A stretch of 64,000 nucleotides of DNA from Fodinibius sp034521915 (GTDB lineage: Bacteria; Bacteroidota; Rhodothermia; Balneolales; Balneolaceae). Below, in pieces: positions 8,569 through 17,717 of this stretch (position 1 is the first letter of the stretch; every line of letters begins with the position of its first letter). The notes under the pieces were generated by a model that saw only the letters and a list, made by a program, of their open reading frames with translations, did not search any database and had not been told where the DNA came from. The stretch covers positions 62,001 to 126,000 of the forward strand of contig NZ_JAXHLU010000011.1 of NCBI RefSeq assembly GCF_034521915.1, read 5' to 3'. Both the position numbers and the translations under genes were made by a program.

Positions 8569-11124
8569 TTACTTCCTGGTCATAATGCTATCAAAACCAC
8601 CAGAAACGATGTTAGTAAGATTTGATAGTGCTCGTGGCATCGACCATCCCCCGGGACCAACTATAAATTTAGGCTCCCAAGTTGGATTAAACTGACTTTT
8701 ATATCTCCTGACCTTTTTAAAGCCATAGATATTTTCACCGTAGGTATACACAAAATCTGCCAACTTATTCCATCCCGGAGAAAAGTCGTGTTCACCCATT
8801 CCCGAAAGTGGTGCCATCCCCAAATTAAATTGCCTAAACCCTTCCTGCTTTCCCCAAAGCATCGTATGAATTAACATATAATCAATAATGCCTGCCGGTG
8901 ATTCCGGTCTGTATCGGAGTAAATCGGTAGTCAACTCGTATTTACCAGCTCCTTGTAGAATATTGGCAAATGCCAGTAGGTCTTCTCCTTTTTTGACTAC
9001 CGCTATAGGAAACTGGCTTAAATATCCTTCATCAAAATAGCCCACAGAAAAGCCTCGTTCTCTCTTATTCCTTGCCCGAAGACTGGCATCTGAAATGGAC
9101 TTAAGCTCGGGCAAATATGATGCTACTGATTCCTGCGGAATGATCTCAAAGCTGTAATCTCGCTGCTCCAGCTCTTGATAGCCCGACCAAACTTTGTTAT
9201 GGATAGATTTCTCTGGATCAAAACCGGACAAACCGATATGCGCTTCCTCTCCCAACTTGTAAAGAGTAAGCCCTAAATCCACATATTCTTCTAAATACTC
9301 CTCTCCTACCTGATAGAATATTGGACTATATCCCTGATTAGAACACTCATCATAAAACTCCCATATTAACTCTTCAGCTTCATTGGCAGGTCCAACGGGA
9401 TCTCCTAAGGTGACCCAATTTTGTGCCTCTCTGGCGAACATTATAAATGAAGAATTGGATTCATTTAGTAATATCTCTTTGTCTCCCAACAATACAAGAT
9501 TGGAAATCGAATGTAGAGATTGGCTACTGATATCTTTTGCAATCAGTAGTTCCTTTTTACCGGGTTCCTTCGTCTCTTTATGTTTAGGACGAATTAATTT
9601 TAAAAGCCCTATAATAATAGCAAAACCCAATACTGCAACCATGGCCCGCATATATCGGGGGGCATCCCCCATCAAAGTAAACTGCCACCAAAGTTCTTTC
9701 TGATATTCAACGTGTCCATAAGAAAACATGCCAAGCCAGATAGCACTGGCTAATACCATCAAAATCAAGGTGAACCAGCGAGCGGAAAAGAACTGATCCA
9801 TTAACGATGCTTTGCGGTGAAATTCATCACGGCATGGAATCAACGCAACAAGCATCACTGACAACATTGAAGCCTCTTCGTAGTCAGCTCCTTTTAGTAG
9901 TGAAAATAAAATACCGAAAATGAGCAATCCAACGGTTAAGTGATAGGCCCCATCACTACGACGCTGCAATCCGCTGGCCAATACCAATAACGCAGCCCCT
10001 ACCAAGCTGGCAAAAAAGTGCGACATCTCGATAACCGGCAATGGTATAAAATGCTGAAGCCATTCCATACGGGGTACCTCTGAGGGAACAGCTCCAGAAA
10101 AAAGCAGTATGGATCCGCCGATAAAGACAGAAAAACTCATAACCTGTGGGACAACTCTGGGTACCCAATTGGCGGCTTTACGTTGTAATACTTTTACTTT
10201 GCGTCGATTGACGATATACTCTTGATACCCTAATACAATTAAGGCTCCCAAAAGTGGCAGTATATAATAGATAATGCGATATACCACCAGAATGCCCAAC
10301 ACTTGTGAGCCGGGCATAAAGTTAGTCAAGAACATTAGCATAATTGATTCAAAAACACCAAGTCCGCCCGGAACCTGGCTAAATAAGCCCACAATCTGTG
10401 CCAGCATAAAGGCCCCTACAAAGCTAAAGAAATTAATGCCTCCCTCTGGTAGTAAAACGAATAATACCGAAGCCATTAACAACCAGTCTACTGATGCTAT
10501 GAGAACTTGTTGTAATGCTAATCTCGTATCTGGAAATCGAAATGACCAACCTTTAAAAGTAATCTCCTTTTTGAACTTATAACTTGCCCATACATAAACC
10601 ACCACCATCACTAATAAAATTACTCCCAAAATCCGAAGCGATACAAATGGAAGCACAACATCATTCGGCAAGTCGGGAGTAGCAAAAAGCAAAGCAAGAC
10701 CTGCCACAGCACAAAAACCGATCCAGAGGGTAAATGCGCTGAATGCTACAATTTGCGTTACCTGCATGCCCGTAAATCCCCAAACCGAATAAATACGATA
10801 TCGGATAGAACCCCCTGTTATTAAAGCCAGTCCGATATTATGGCTAAAGGCATATCCCACATATCCCGCGCGTATAATTTTACCCGCCTCGAGATTTTCT
10901 CCAATATATCGCACGCCCAGTGCATCATATCCCGTTAACAAAAGGTAGCTTAAAAATGAGAGTACCAGCGAAAACAGAATATATTGATTGGGAATTTCCG
11001 ATAGCTGGGTCATCACTTCCGACATGTCATACTGCTGTAGCTCCTGATCAAGGAACCACAACGCAAAAGCAAAGAAAATGATGCTTATGAATGGCGTAAG
11101 TTTTTTGAGCTTCTTCTTCATCAA
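8569..11124 (-). CDS. mprF: bifunctional phosphatidylglycerol lysyltransferase/flippase MprF
   Basis: MprF transfers an amino acid (lysine in the best known cases) from aminoacyl-tRNA to phosphatidylglycerol and flips the product, lowering surface negative charge. The 851 residues match the family length (about 840). The first ~520 residues hold some 13-14 membrane helices, including the flippase domain. After a cytoplasmic linker rich in Lys (RPKHKETKEPGKKE), the C-terminal ~300 residues form the GNAT-like synthase (DUF2156) with LGDPVGP, PAGIIDYMLIHTMLWG and FNLGMAPLSGMGE. Whether lysine or alanine is transferred cannot be read from sequence. It lies 93 nt upstream of icmF and 23 nt downstream of the Ig-like lipoprotein gene. 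Confidence 0.93.
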   Translation of the reverse strand: MMKKKLKKLTPFISIIFFAFALWFLDQELQQYDMSEVMTQLSEIPNQYILFSLVLSFLSYLLLTGYDALGVRYIGENLEAGKIIRAGYVGYAFSHNIGLALITGGSIRYRIYSVWGFTGMQVTQIVAFSAFTLWIGFCAVAGLALLFATPDLPNDVVLPFVSLRILGVILLVMVVVYVWASYKFKKEITFKGWSFRFPDTRLALQQVLIASVDWLLMASVLFVLLPEGGINFFSFVGAFMLAQIVGLFSQVPGGLGVFESIMLMFLTNFMPGSQVLGILVVYRIIYYILPLLGALIVLGYQEYIVNRRKVKVLQRKAANWVPRVVPQVMSFSVFIGGSILLFSGAVPSEVPRMEWLQHFIPLPVIEMSHFFASLVGAALLVLASGLQRRSDGAYHLTVGLLIFGILFSLLKGADYEEASMLSVMLVALIPCRDEFHRKASLMDQFFSARWFTLILMVLASAIWLGMFSYGHVEYQKELWWQFTLMGDAPRYMRAMVAVLGFAIIIGLLKLIRPKHKETKEPGKKELLIAKDISSQSLHSISNLVLLGDKEILLNESNSSFIMFAREAQNWVTLGDPVGPANEAEELIWEFYDECSNQGYSPIFYQVGEEYLEEYVDLGLTLYKLGEEAHIGLSGFDPEKSIHNKVWSGYQELEQRDYSFEIIPQESVASYLPELKSISDASLRARNKRERGFSVGYFDEGYLSQFPIAVVKKGEDLLAFANILQGAGKYELTTDLLRYRPESPAGIIDYMLIHTMLWGKQEGFRQFNLGMAPLSGMGEHDFSPGWNKLADFVYTYGENIYGFKKVRRYKSQFNPTWEPKFIVGPGGWSMPRALSNLTNIVSGGFDSIMTRK

Positions 11125-11147
11125 ACAGGGAGACTACAAATTCTTAT

Positions 11148-12770
11148 CTAATTGGGGAATTCGATAGTAAGATCACCGGTTAGTCCTTTTTCTACCGGCA
11201 CTTGCTTTCTTATATAGTAAGGTTCGGGCTTTATATATGGATCTATTTGTCCATAATCCCAGCGGCCGTTATTATTTTCATCATGATAAACCGTCAGCTT
11301 ATAACTGAGTGGTGGTAAATTATCGATTTCTATCTGATCTGTAAACAAGGTATCCCTTTCAAAACCAGATTCCTTATTTTCAATACGCAATCGTAGGTTA
11401 TTCAGGGTAGAATCTTCCATCATGATGTTCAACGATCCCATTTGGGAAGAGTGCCAGATTTTCGGATCAAATTTACGATAATCCTCCACCTTTGGATCCC
11501 AAACTCGTACCTCATACGATACCCCATCTTTCCATTGCTCGTTGGGTCTAATCCGTAATATATTTTGTTCTGTATCAACATTTGGCCACGAATCGATAAG
11601 AGAATCTGCTTCTACAATCTTTAGCGAATCTGTAATTGCGGGGTCATCGATGGGCTTGGCATAGGTAATTTCAAATGGCTCGTCAGGATAATATCCCGAC
11701 ACGGTATTTCTTTTTATGATTCGTTGTTGCGTTGTGTCTTCTTGTGCTGATCCGGTAAATGAATCCGTATAATCTGCAACCGGATTTTCAGATCCATCAA
11801 AAATACCAGTGGTGCTAAGGTTGTAACTCGTTTCGGGAGCCAACGAATCCCTACTGTGAGCAAACAAGATGTAGGGTTCATTCGGCGGAATATACAGCGG
11901 CCAAGCCGTACTGTACTCATTTCCCAGCGTATCCGTTATAACAATATTGGCACTATCAGACAATACAATATCTTCACTAAACCGCATTCGCAGACGGTTT
12001 GATGAAAACAATCCTACCCCTTGCAAGGTCGGTTGGGTTGTATCTACAGAGGTTGAAAATAACGTTCCCAGTGTATCTTTACCTCCTTTCTTCAACGTTA
12101 CAAACTCTTTTTTGAAAGGCTGAGCTCTTTCCTGTTGGGGATCCCAAACTTTATTTCTGTTGCGATCATCGACCCAAAAAAGTTTAAACTTTCCCTGTGG
12201 AAGATAAGAGAATTGGAATTGTCCCGATGTATCAGTAGAAGCTATATAATCGGCTTTTTTTGTTAAATCATAAGGTTCTCGATAGAGCAAAACGCGCTTA
12301 CCTTCTGATCCTTCTCCCGTGGCTGCATCAATAACTTTTCCGATAATCTCCCCCTCGTCAATTTCAGAACCAGTAGAAACGGCAATCTTTTTAGGAGAGG
12401 ACATCCCGTTATTATTCGTATCCTTCAAATCAGTTCCCACAGTTAAAATTAGGGTTGTTGAGTCAGGGATTTGACGATCAAATGCTACTTCCGCAGATTT
12501 TCGTCCCCAGTCAATACTATATGAAATGCCGATATCAGGTTCGAGAACGATAGCCTGATTGAGAGACGATCGCTCCACAAATTCGGAAAAATGAAGCGTA
12601 ACACTTTGTCCACTAAAATTAGTAGTGCCGGTTTTAGGCTGGGTACGGATAATCTCTGGACCCTGTTCATCAGCAGGACCCCCTGTTGGCGATGTAGGAG
12701 TAGCGCAACTTGTCAGCACTAGTCCCACTAAAATCAATATGGCGATAAGCCAAACGCTGTTATAATTCAC
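11148..12770 (-). CDS. Ig-like domain lipoprotein
   Basis: A 540-residue predicted lipoprotein. The lipobox VLTSC places the lipidated Cys at position 22, after the helix LIAILILVGLV. A bacterial Ig-like (SbsA-type) domain follows: GPEIIRTQPKTGTTNFS and VTLHFSEFVERSSL are the usual start of that domain. A second beta-sandwich region around residues 140-220 (IGKVIDAATGEGSEG, FQFSYLPQGKFKLFWVDD) looks like a carboxypeptidase-regulatory/Cna-B fold, and related motifs recur to the C-terminus. The family is widespread and uncharacterised in Bacteroidota. The start is GTG with a good -7 box 35 nt upstream. It is probably anchored in the outer membrane (inference). Confidence 0.82.
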   Translation of the reverse strand: MNYNSVWLIAILILVGLVLTSCATPTSPTGGPADEQGPEIIRTQPKTGTTNFSGQSVTLHFSEFVERSSLNQAIVLEPDIGISYSIDWGRKSAEVAFDRQIPDSTTLILTVGTDLKDTNNNGMSSPKKIAVSTGSEIDEGEIIGKVIDAATGEGSEGKRVLLYREPYDLTKKADYIASTDTSGQFQFSYLPQGKFKLFWVDDRNRNKVWDPQQERAQPFKKEFVTLKKGGKDTLGTLFSTSVDTTQPTLQGVGLFSSNRLRMRFSEDIVLSDSANIVITDTLGNEYSTAWPLYIPPNEPYILFAHSRDSLAPETSYNLSTTGIFDGSENPVADYTDSFTGSAQEDTTQQRIIKRNTVSGYYPDEPFEITYAKPIDDPAITDSLKIVEADSLIDSWPNVDTEQNILRIRPNEQWKDGVSYEVRVWDPKVEDYRKFDPKIWHSSQMGSLNIMMEDSTLNNLRLRIENKESGFERDTLFTDQIEIDNLPPLSYKLTVYHDENNNGRWDYGQIDPYIKPEPYYIRKQVPVEKGLTGDLTIEFPN

Positions 12771-12804
12771 AAATATCAGTACTTACAGTTAGTAAAATTT
12801 TGGT

Positions 12805-12813
12805 GCAAAGATA
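12805..12813 (-). promoter_or_regulatory. Bacteroidota-type -7 box for the Ig-like lipoprotein gene
   Basis: On the minus strand the sequence TATCTTTGC matches the TAnnTTTG(C) promoter element of Bacteroidota. It ends 34 nt before the GTG start of the lipoprotein gene. A clear TTG element at -33 is not visible, so this is a moderate call. It lies in the 254-nt divergent region shared with pncB. Confidence 0.55.
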
Positions 12814-13024
12814 CAAATTATAGACACCTTTACAGATATAAAAACTCGCTTCCACCCAAAATCAGAACTTACGTAATTTAGACAAAAATATTTACGCAAT
12901 ACTTTCACAAAATAAGAGATTTACAATTGTACTCTTTCTAACCTATTAGTCAGCAAAATAGTTACAGCTTCTATATTGTATTGGTTATCTTCCCTTGGTT
13001 TTAATTTATAACAGCAAATATATT

Positions 13025-14461
13025 ATGAGTTTAGTCCAATCCGACCAATCAACATTACTTGAGCGCCCTGCATTATATACTGATTATTATGAGCTCACAA
13101 TGGCTCAGGGGTATTTTTTGGCAGGACGACAAGATGATGAAGCCACCTTCGATTACTTCTTTCGCGACCTACCCTTTGATGGAGGATATGTTATTTTTGC
13201 CGGTCTTGGAGATCTTCTCAAAATCTTGAAAGATTTTCGTTTCTACGAGGATGAAATTGCATATCTGGCCAAACAGGGATTTCAAAAAGAGTTTCTCAAT
13301 TACTTACGTAATTTCGAATTTTCAGCCGATATTTTTGCTGCGAAAGAAGGAGAAATCGTTTTTCCCCGTGAGCCAATTGTCCGTGTTGAGGGAAATATTA
13401 TTGAAGCTCAAATTTTGGAGACCTTACTGTTAAATATTCTGAACTTCGAGTCTCTAATTGCCACAAAAGCGTCGCGGATGAAATATGCTGCAGGTGATCG
13501 GAAAGTACTCGATTTCGGGTTGCGGCGTGCTCAGGGATATGGCGGTATTCAAGCGAGCAAGGCGGCCTACATTGGTGGCGTTGAGGCTACCTCAAACGTA
13601 TACAGCTCTTTTCAAGATGATATTCCTGCCAGTGGTACCATGGCTCACTCTTGGATACAATCGTTTGACGATGAACTTACCGCTTTTCGGAAATATGCCG
13701 AATACTATCCGGATAATTGTATTCTACTGGTCGATACCTATGATACTCTTAACAGTGGAGTACCCAATGCGATAAAAGTGGCTAAAGAGCTAGAGAAAGA
13801 GGGATATAAACTAAAAGGTATCCGATTAGATAGTGGCGACTTGGCTTATTTCTCCCGCCAGTCACGCAAACAGCTTGATGAAGCCGGATTGGAATACGTT
13901 AAAATTGCAGCATCCAACCAACTTGACGAGCGACTTATAAAAAGTTTATTAAGTCAGGATGCTCCTATTGATCTCTTTGGCGTTGGCACTCGTCTTGTTA
14001 CGGGACAGGATAGTCCCGCCTTGGACGGTGTTTATAAACTGGCATCCGTCAATAATGAACCAAAGCTGAAAATCTCTGAAAATATTGAGAAAATTACGCT
14101 ACCCGGTCGCAAGAAAGTGATACGGTACAGCGGCGATGATGGTACTTTTTATGGTGATGGCATTGTTCTTAATCAAGAGGAAAACGTTGAAACAATTTAT
14201 CACCCCCACTATCCTGCCAAGCATGCTACGGTAACCACCTTTAACAAAGAAGATTTATTACATAATGTGATGCGTGATGGGAAGCCGACTATCGATATCC
14301 CTACCCCCAAAGAAAGTGCTTCATATGCTAGACAGAGGCTAACTAAATTAATTCCCGAACATAAACGTTTTGACAATCCACATATTTATAAAGTGGGTAT
14401 TAGCAAAAAGTTGATGAATTTACGTGATGATCTAACAAAACAAATGAAGAATAAAAGTTAA
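13025..14461 (+). CDS. pncB: nicotinate phosphoribosyltransferase
   Basis: PncB makes nicotinate mononucleotide from nicotinate and PRPP, the entry step of the Preiss-Handler NAD salvage route. The 478-residue chain has YTDYYELTMAQGYF near its start, DFGLRRAQGYGGIQASKAAY (phosphorylated-His region of the family lies nearby, GTMAHSW), IRLDSGDLAY and FGVGTRLVTGQDSPAL. The ATG at 13025 is preferred over an in-frame TTG 30 nt upstream, because family members begin close to the TDYYELTM motif. pncA starts 10 nt after its stop, giving a nicotinamide-to-NaMN pair in one operon. Confidence 0.95.
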   Translation: MSLVQSDQSTLLERPALYTDYYELTMAQGYFLAGRQDDEATFDYFFRDLPFDGGYVIFAGLGDLLKILKDFRFYEDEIAYLAKQGFQKEFLNYLRNFEFSADIFAAKEGEIVFPREPIVRVEGNIIEAQILETLLLNILNFESLIATKASRMKYAAGDRKVLDFGLRRAQGYGGIQASKAAYIGGVEATSNVYSSFQDDIPASGTMAHSWIQSFDDELTAFRKYAEYYPDNCILLVDTYDTLNSGVPNAIKVAKELEKEGYKLKGIRLDSGDLAYFSRQSRKQLDEAGLEYVKIAASNQLDERLIKSLLSQDAPIDLFGVGTRLVTGQDSPALDGVYKLASVNNEPKLKISENIEKITLPGRKKVIRYSGDDGTFYGDGIVLNQEENVETIYHPHYPAKHATVTTFNKEDLLHNVMRDGKPTIDIPTPKESASYARQRLTKLIPEHKRFDNPHIYKVGISKKLMNLRDDLTKQMKNKS

Positions 14462-14471
14462 CGATAGTATT

Positions 14472-15086
14472 ATGAAAGCTCTTTTAATTGTTGATGTTCA
14501 GAACGACTTTTGTCCGGGTGGAGCGCTTGAAGTTCCAAACGGTGATCAAATTATTCCAACTATTAACAAACTTTCTGCACAATTTGATGTCGTCATACAA
14601 ACACAGGACTGGCATCCAGAGGGTCACTCCTCCTTTGCCTCATCTCACCAAGGAAAAGAACCATTTGAAACTATTGAAATGCCTTACGGGGAACAGGTCC
14701 TCTGGCCCGATCACTGCGTGCAGGGTAGCCAGGGAGCTGATTTTCACGCTGATCTTGAAACCACTCGTTCTCAATTAATCATTCGTAAAGGATTTAGAAA
14801 AGATATCGATTCTTACTCGGCATTCTACGAGAATGATGACAGTACCACAACCGGCCTCACCGGTTACCTGAGAGAACGTAATATTGATACGCTCTATGCC
14901 GTGGGATTAGCAACCGACTTTTGCGTTAAATGGTCAGTCGTTGATGGCATCAAAGAAGGCTTCAATGTTTTTGTAGTCGAGGATGCCGTTAAGGGAATTG
15001 ATATTGAAGGATCTGTAGATCAGGCTTGGGAAGAGATGTTAGAAAAAGGAGCTCAAAAAGTCTCATCAGCAGACCTTTTATCTTAG
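14472..15086 (+). CDS. pncA: nicotinamidase
   Basis: PncA hydrolyses nicotinamide to nicotinate, the substrate of PncB encoded just upstream. The isochorismatase-like fold has its full set of catalytic residues: Asp8 in LLIVDVQNDF, Lys106 in IIRKGF, and the nucleophile Cys151 in GLATDFCVKWS. Metal ligands are Asp46 and His48 (TQDWHPEGH) and His81 (WPDHCVQG). Length 204 is normal. The gene is 10 nt behind pncB and 11 nt ahead of the FAD oxidoreductase, so all three are very probably cotranscribed. Confidence 0.95.
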   Translation: MKALLIVDVQNDFCPGGALEVPNGDQIIPTINKLSAQFDVVIQTQDWHPEGHSSFASSHQGKEPFETIEMPYGEQVLWPDHCVQGSQGADFHADLETTRSQLIIRKGFRKDIDSYSAFYENDDSTTTGLTGYLRERNIDTLYAVGLATDFCVKWSVVDGIKEGFNVFVVEDAVKGIDIEGSVDQAWEEMLEKGAQKVSSADLLS

Positions 15087-15097
15087 TTTCTTGATTC

Positions 15098-16204
15098 ATG
15101 AATCGACATATTGATTTTTGCATCCTGGGTGGTGGTATTGCAGGCCTATCTATAGCAGATGCCTTATCTGAACGCGATATTGAATGTTTAGTCGTTGAAA
15201 AGAATGACATTGGATCTGGCGCATCAGGTACCCCCGGTGGATTGGTTAATCCCGCTACGGGCAGACGCGCAAAAAAATCGTGGAAAGCCGAACAAGGTTA
15301 TGTAGCTATCGCAGAGAACCTGGAAAAAGTACAATTCTACTCTAACCAATCTTTTTATAAAAAAAACGGTCTCTTGCGCCCTGCCCTCTATGAAAAAATG
15401 GCGCGCAAGATGAAAGATCAGTACGAAAACACATCCTGGCCTGATGGCTGGTGTGAATGGAAAACCAAGGATCAAATTCAAGAGATCCATCCGGGCATTA
15501 CCTGCGTGGATGGTGGGTTATGGTTACCTGTTGGTTTAACCGTAGATGTAGGAAGCTACATGGTAGCATATGCCAAATACTTGGAAGAAGCTGGTATAGA
15601 AATAATCACGAACAATGATCCCAAAGAAATTCATCAACAAACTACAGATAAGTGGAAAATTGTCATCGAAGGTGAAATAATTATAGCCAAGCACCTGATT
15701 TATGCCACGGGACACTTCACCAAAGAAACCAAGTACTGGGATTGGCTGCCTATAAACCTCATTAAAGGACAGGTAGCAAAATTTAAGAAAGAAAATGATT
15801 CCCTTTCTTTCTCTCACTCGATTTCAAGCCTTGGATATATTGCTCGACTTGATGAAGAAGATACATTCATTCAGGGAAGCACCTACGAACATGACTTTCT
15901 GGATGTAAAACCTGATGATGAAGGTGAATCCTATCTTAGAAAACGCCTGAGACGAACGCTACCACTACTTGAAGACCAATCTACAGTTGTTGATCAATGG
16001 GCCGGCGTTCGCACCTCTACCCCCAACTACAAACCAATATTGGGGGAACATCCGGAGTATAAAAATCTACATGTATTTACCGGATTAGGTTCCAAGGGAT
16101 TACTTTACGGAAAATTTTTAGCCAACCACTACGTCACCCATCTTACTGAACAAGTTCCATTGTATCCAAAAGTTACACTCTCCCGTTTTGATTACAATCC
16201 TTAG
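15098..16204 (+). CDS. FAD-dependent oxidoreductase (DAO/MnmC-C-like)
   Basis: A 368-residue flavoprotein of the D-amino-acid-oxidase superfamily. The Rossmann FAD motif CILGGGIAGLSIADAL is at the N-terminus, followed by VVEKNDIGSGASGTPGGLV, the flavin-contacting segment. Near the C-terminus WAGVRTSTPNYKPILGEHP and FTGLGSKGLLYGKFLA resemble glycine oxidase and the C-terminal domain of MnmC. No MnmC methyltransferase domain is fused. It is the last gene of the pncB-pncA cluster, but a link to NAD salvage is only positional. Its stop is 3 nt from that of the convergent outer-membrane gene, with no terminator hairpin between them. The substrate is unknown. Confidence 0.82.
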   Translation: MNRHIDFCILGGGIAGLSIADALSERDIECLVVEKNDIGSGASGTPGGLVNPATGRRAKKSWKAEQGYVAIAENLEKVQFYSNQSFYKKNGLLRPALYEKMARKMKDQYENTSWPDGWCEWKTKDQIQEIHPGITCVDGGLWLPVGLTVDVGSYMVAYAKYLEEAGIEIITNNDPKEIHQQTTDKWKIVIEGEIIIAKHLIYATGHFTKETKYWDWLPINLIKGQVAKFKKENDSLSFSHSISSLGYIARLDEEDTFIQGSTYEHDFLDVKPDDEGESYLRKRLRRTLPLLEDQSTVVDQWAGVRTSTPNYKPILGEHPEYKNLHVFTGLGSKGLLYGKFLANHYVTHLTEQVPLYPKVTLSRFDYNP

Positions 16205-16207
16205 GTG

Positions 16208-17698
16208 TTAGAAGCGTATCACCAGACCGCTCCAAGCACCTCCCATACCCGATCCCCTGTTTTCAGAATTTGGCACCGTTAAACCGGCGACGGTAAATTC
16301 GAAATTGCGAAGCTCTATTCCCGTACCAAAGGTAATACTCGAAGAAGTTAATCCCCCCGTTCTGTATCCTACTCGAAGCGGGACAATATTAAACAATTTG
16401 TATTCAGCTCCCAATCCTAAAGCTAAACGAGGACTATTCATACCTGTTTCGTACAACCCTTTCTGCAAATCAAAAGCAAAACCAAGTTTTCCGGCTTGTA
16501 ACTGAGCTCCAAAATTGAGCTTTGTAGGTAGCTTTTCAGTAATTTCTTTATCATCAGATGGCTCATAATTCTGATAGATCTCTTGTCGCACACTATCAGC
16601 GAAATTGTCAGACAACCCATTTTCGATGTCAATGCCCTCCCAGGTAAACGTTTCATCAGCTGAAAATTGACCGGCATTACTGTCGTAAGTAATACTTCCG
16701 ATATCTGTTATTGAAAGACCGACCCGCAACTTTTTCTCCCCTTCAATCCAAGAAAAAGCCTCTTTTAAGGGTCCGGCCAAATCCATTTCTACAGTTCCGC
16801 CCATATCAAGCCCAAAACCTGAACCCTGTGCTTCTGTAAAACTTGCTCCATCCGGATCAACAAAATCACTGAGTTCTCCATCAAAGTTAGGATCTTGCCG
16901 GGCTTGGTAGTAATCCTCAAATTGATTGGTCAGCTCTCCAACGGAGGTAAATGTATAGGCAAAATCGTGAATTACTTCATTATCCGTGACTTGCAATGTA
17001 GAATTAAAATCAATGCTCGATGTATAATGGGCTATAAGAAATTTCGGGGCAACACCTGCAAATACTTTTATATTCTCACCAAACCCCAAAAGCGTCGGAA
17101 TTTCCAACAGCCGATAAGAAAAGCCGGCTGAAATTTCACTAAATGCTATTCCTTTACTGCTAAAATTAACGGGTTCCGGCTCAGAAAAACGTTCCTGCCT
17201 TATACCTGTAAGCAGTACTTCAGAAAATCCTCTATTTGTAGATCCGGATAAAAGTGCTCGGTTTCTAAAGGCAAGGCTAAAAGCCATTTTTTCTCCCCGC
17301 CATGCTCCCGCAAGCGGTATCACATCAACCTCCATACCCATTGCCCGACTATTTCCCATTGCTGTACCAAACCATTCATCAAGTGCTCCTGGACCTACTA
17401 CGTCACCGCTGGTAAAGTGCCGGTTATACACCGAAATGTTCATCAATGGTCCCCCGGCCATGGCCGAAAGACCTCCCAACAAGCCAATAGAAGTTGAAGG
17501 TTTGGTATCTGCATTGAGCATAAGGTTCGCGGGATTAACAAAGTTTGCATGATACGTATCAAGATATGCGGTGCCGGATCCCCCCAACCCTAAGCTTTGC
17601 GCCGAGTAATGACCCGATTGCGCCTGAGCTGCCGATCCGCAACCAATAATTAATCCTGCCACTATCAAAAATGAAGCTAATTGCTTTAAAAAATTCAT
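16208..17698 (-). CDS. outer-membrane beta-barrel protein (DUF5723-like)
   Basis: A 496-residue exported protein with a signal peptide (residues 1-26, hydrophobic FLIVAGLIIGCGSAAQA). The mature part begins with SLGLGGSGTAYLDTYHANFVNPANL, the signature of FadL/PorV/DUF5723-type barrels of Bacteroidota. Alternating beta-strands with aromatic ends run to a terminal RF (GLVIRF), typical of an outer-membrane barrel. A Cys at 20 inside the signal region (IIGCGSAAQA) could mimic a lipobox, but cleavage after AQA looks better. It lies directly downstream of the decayed lipoprotein gene and may once have been expressed with it. Function unknown. Confidence 0.8.
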   Translation of the reverse strand: MNFLKQLASFLIVAGLIIGCGSAAQAQSGHYSAQSLGLGGSGTAYLDTYHANFVNPANLMLNADTKPSTSIGLLGGLSAMAGGPLMNISVYNRHFTSGDVVGPGALDEWFGTAMGNSRAMGMEVDVIPLAGAWRGEKMAFSLAFRNRALLSGSTNRGFSEVLLTGIRQERFSEPEPVNFSSKGIAFSEISAGFSYRLLEIPTLLGFGENIKVFAGVAPKFLIAHYTSSIDFNSTLQVTDNEVIHDFAYTFTSVGELTNQFEDYYQARQDPNFDGELSDFVDPDGASFTEAQGSGFGLDMGGTVEMDLAGPLKEAFSWIEGEKKLRVGLSITDIGSITYDSNAGQFSADETFTWEGIDIENGLSDNFADSVRQEIYQNYEPSDDKEITEKLPTKLNFGAQLQAGKLGFAFDLQKGLYETGMNSPRLALGLGAEYKLFNIVPLRVGYRTGGLTSSSITFGTGIELRNFEFTVAGLTVPNSENRGSGMGGAWSGLVIRF

Positions 17699-17717
17699 AA
17701 CCTAATCCTTTATCCCT

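Noticed and set aside
12995..13024. TTG start extending pncB by ten residues
   Set aside because: The ATG at 13025 starts close to the conserved TDYYELTM motif as in relatives; the added residues look like untranslated sequence.
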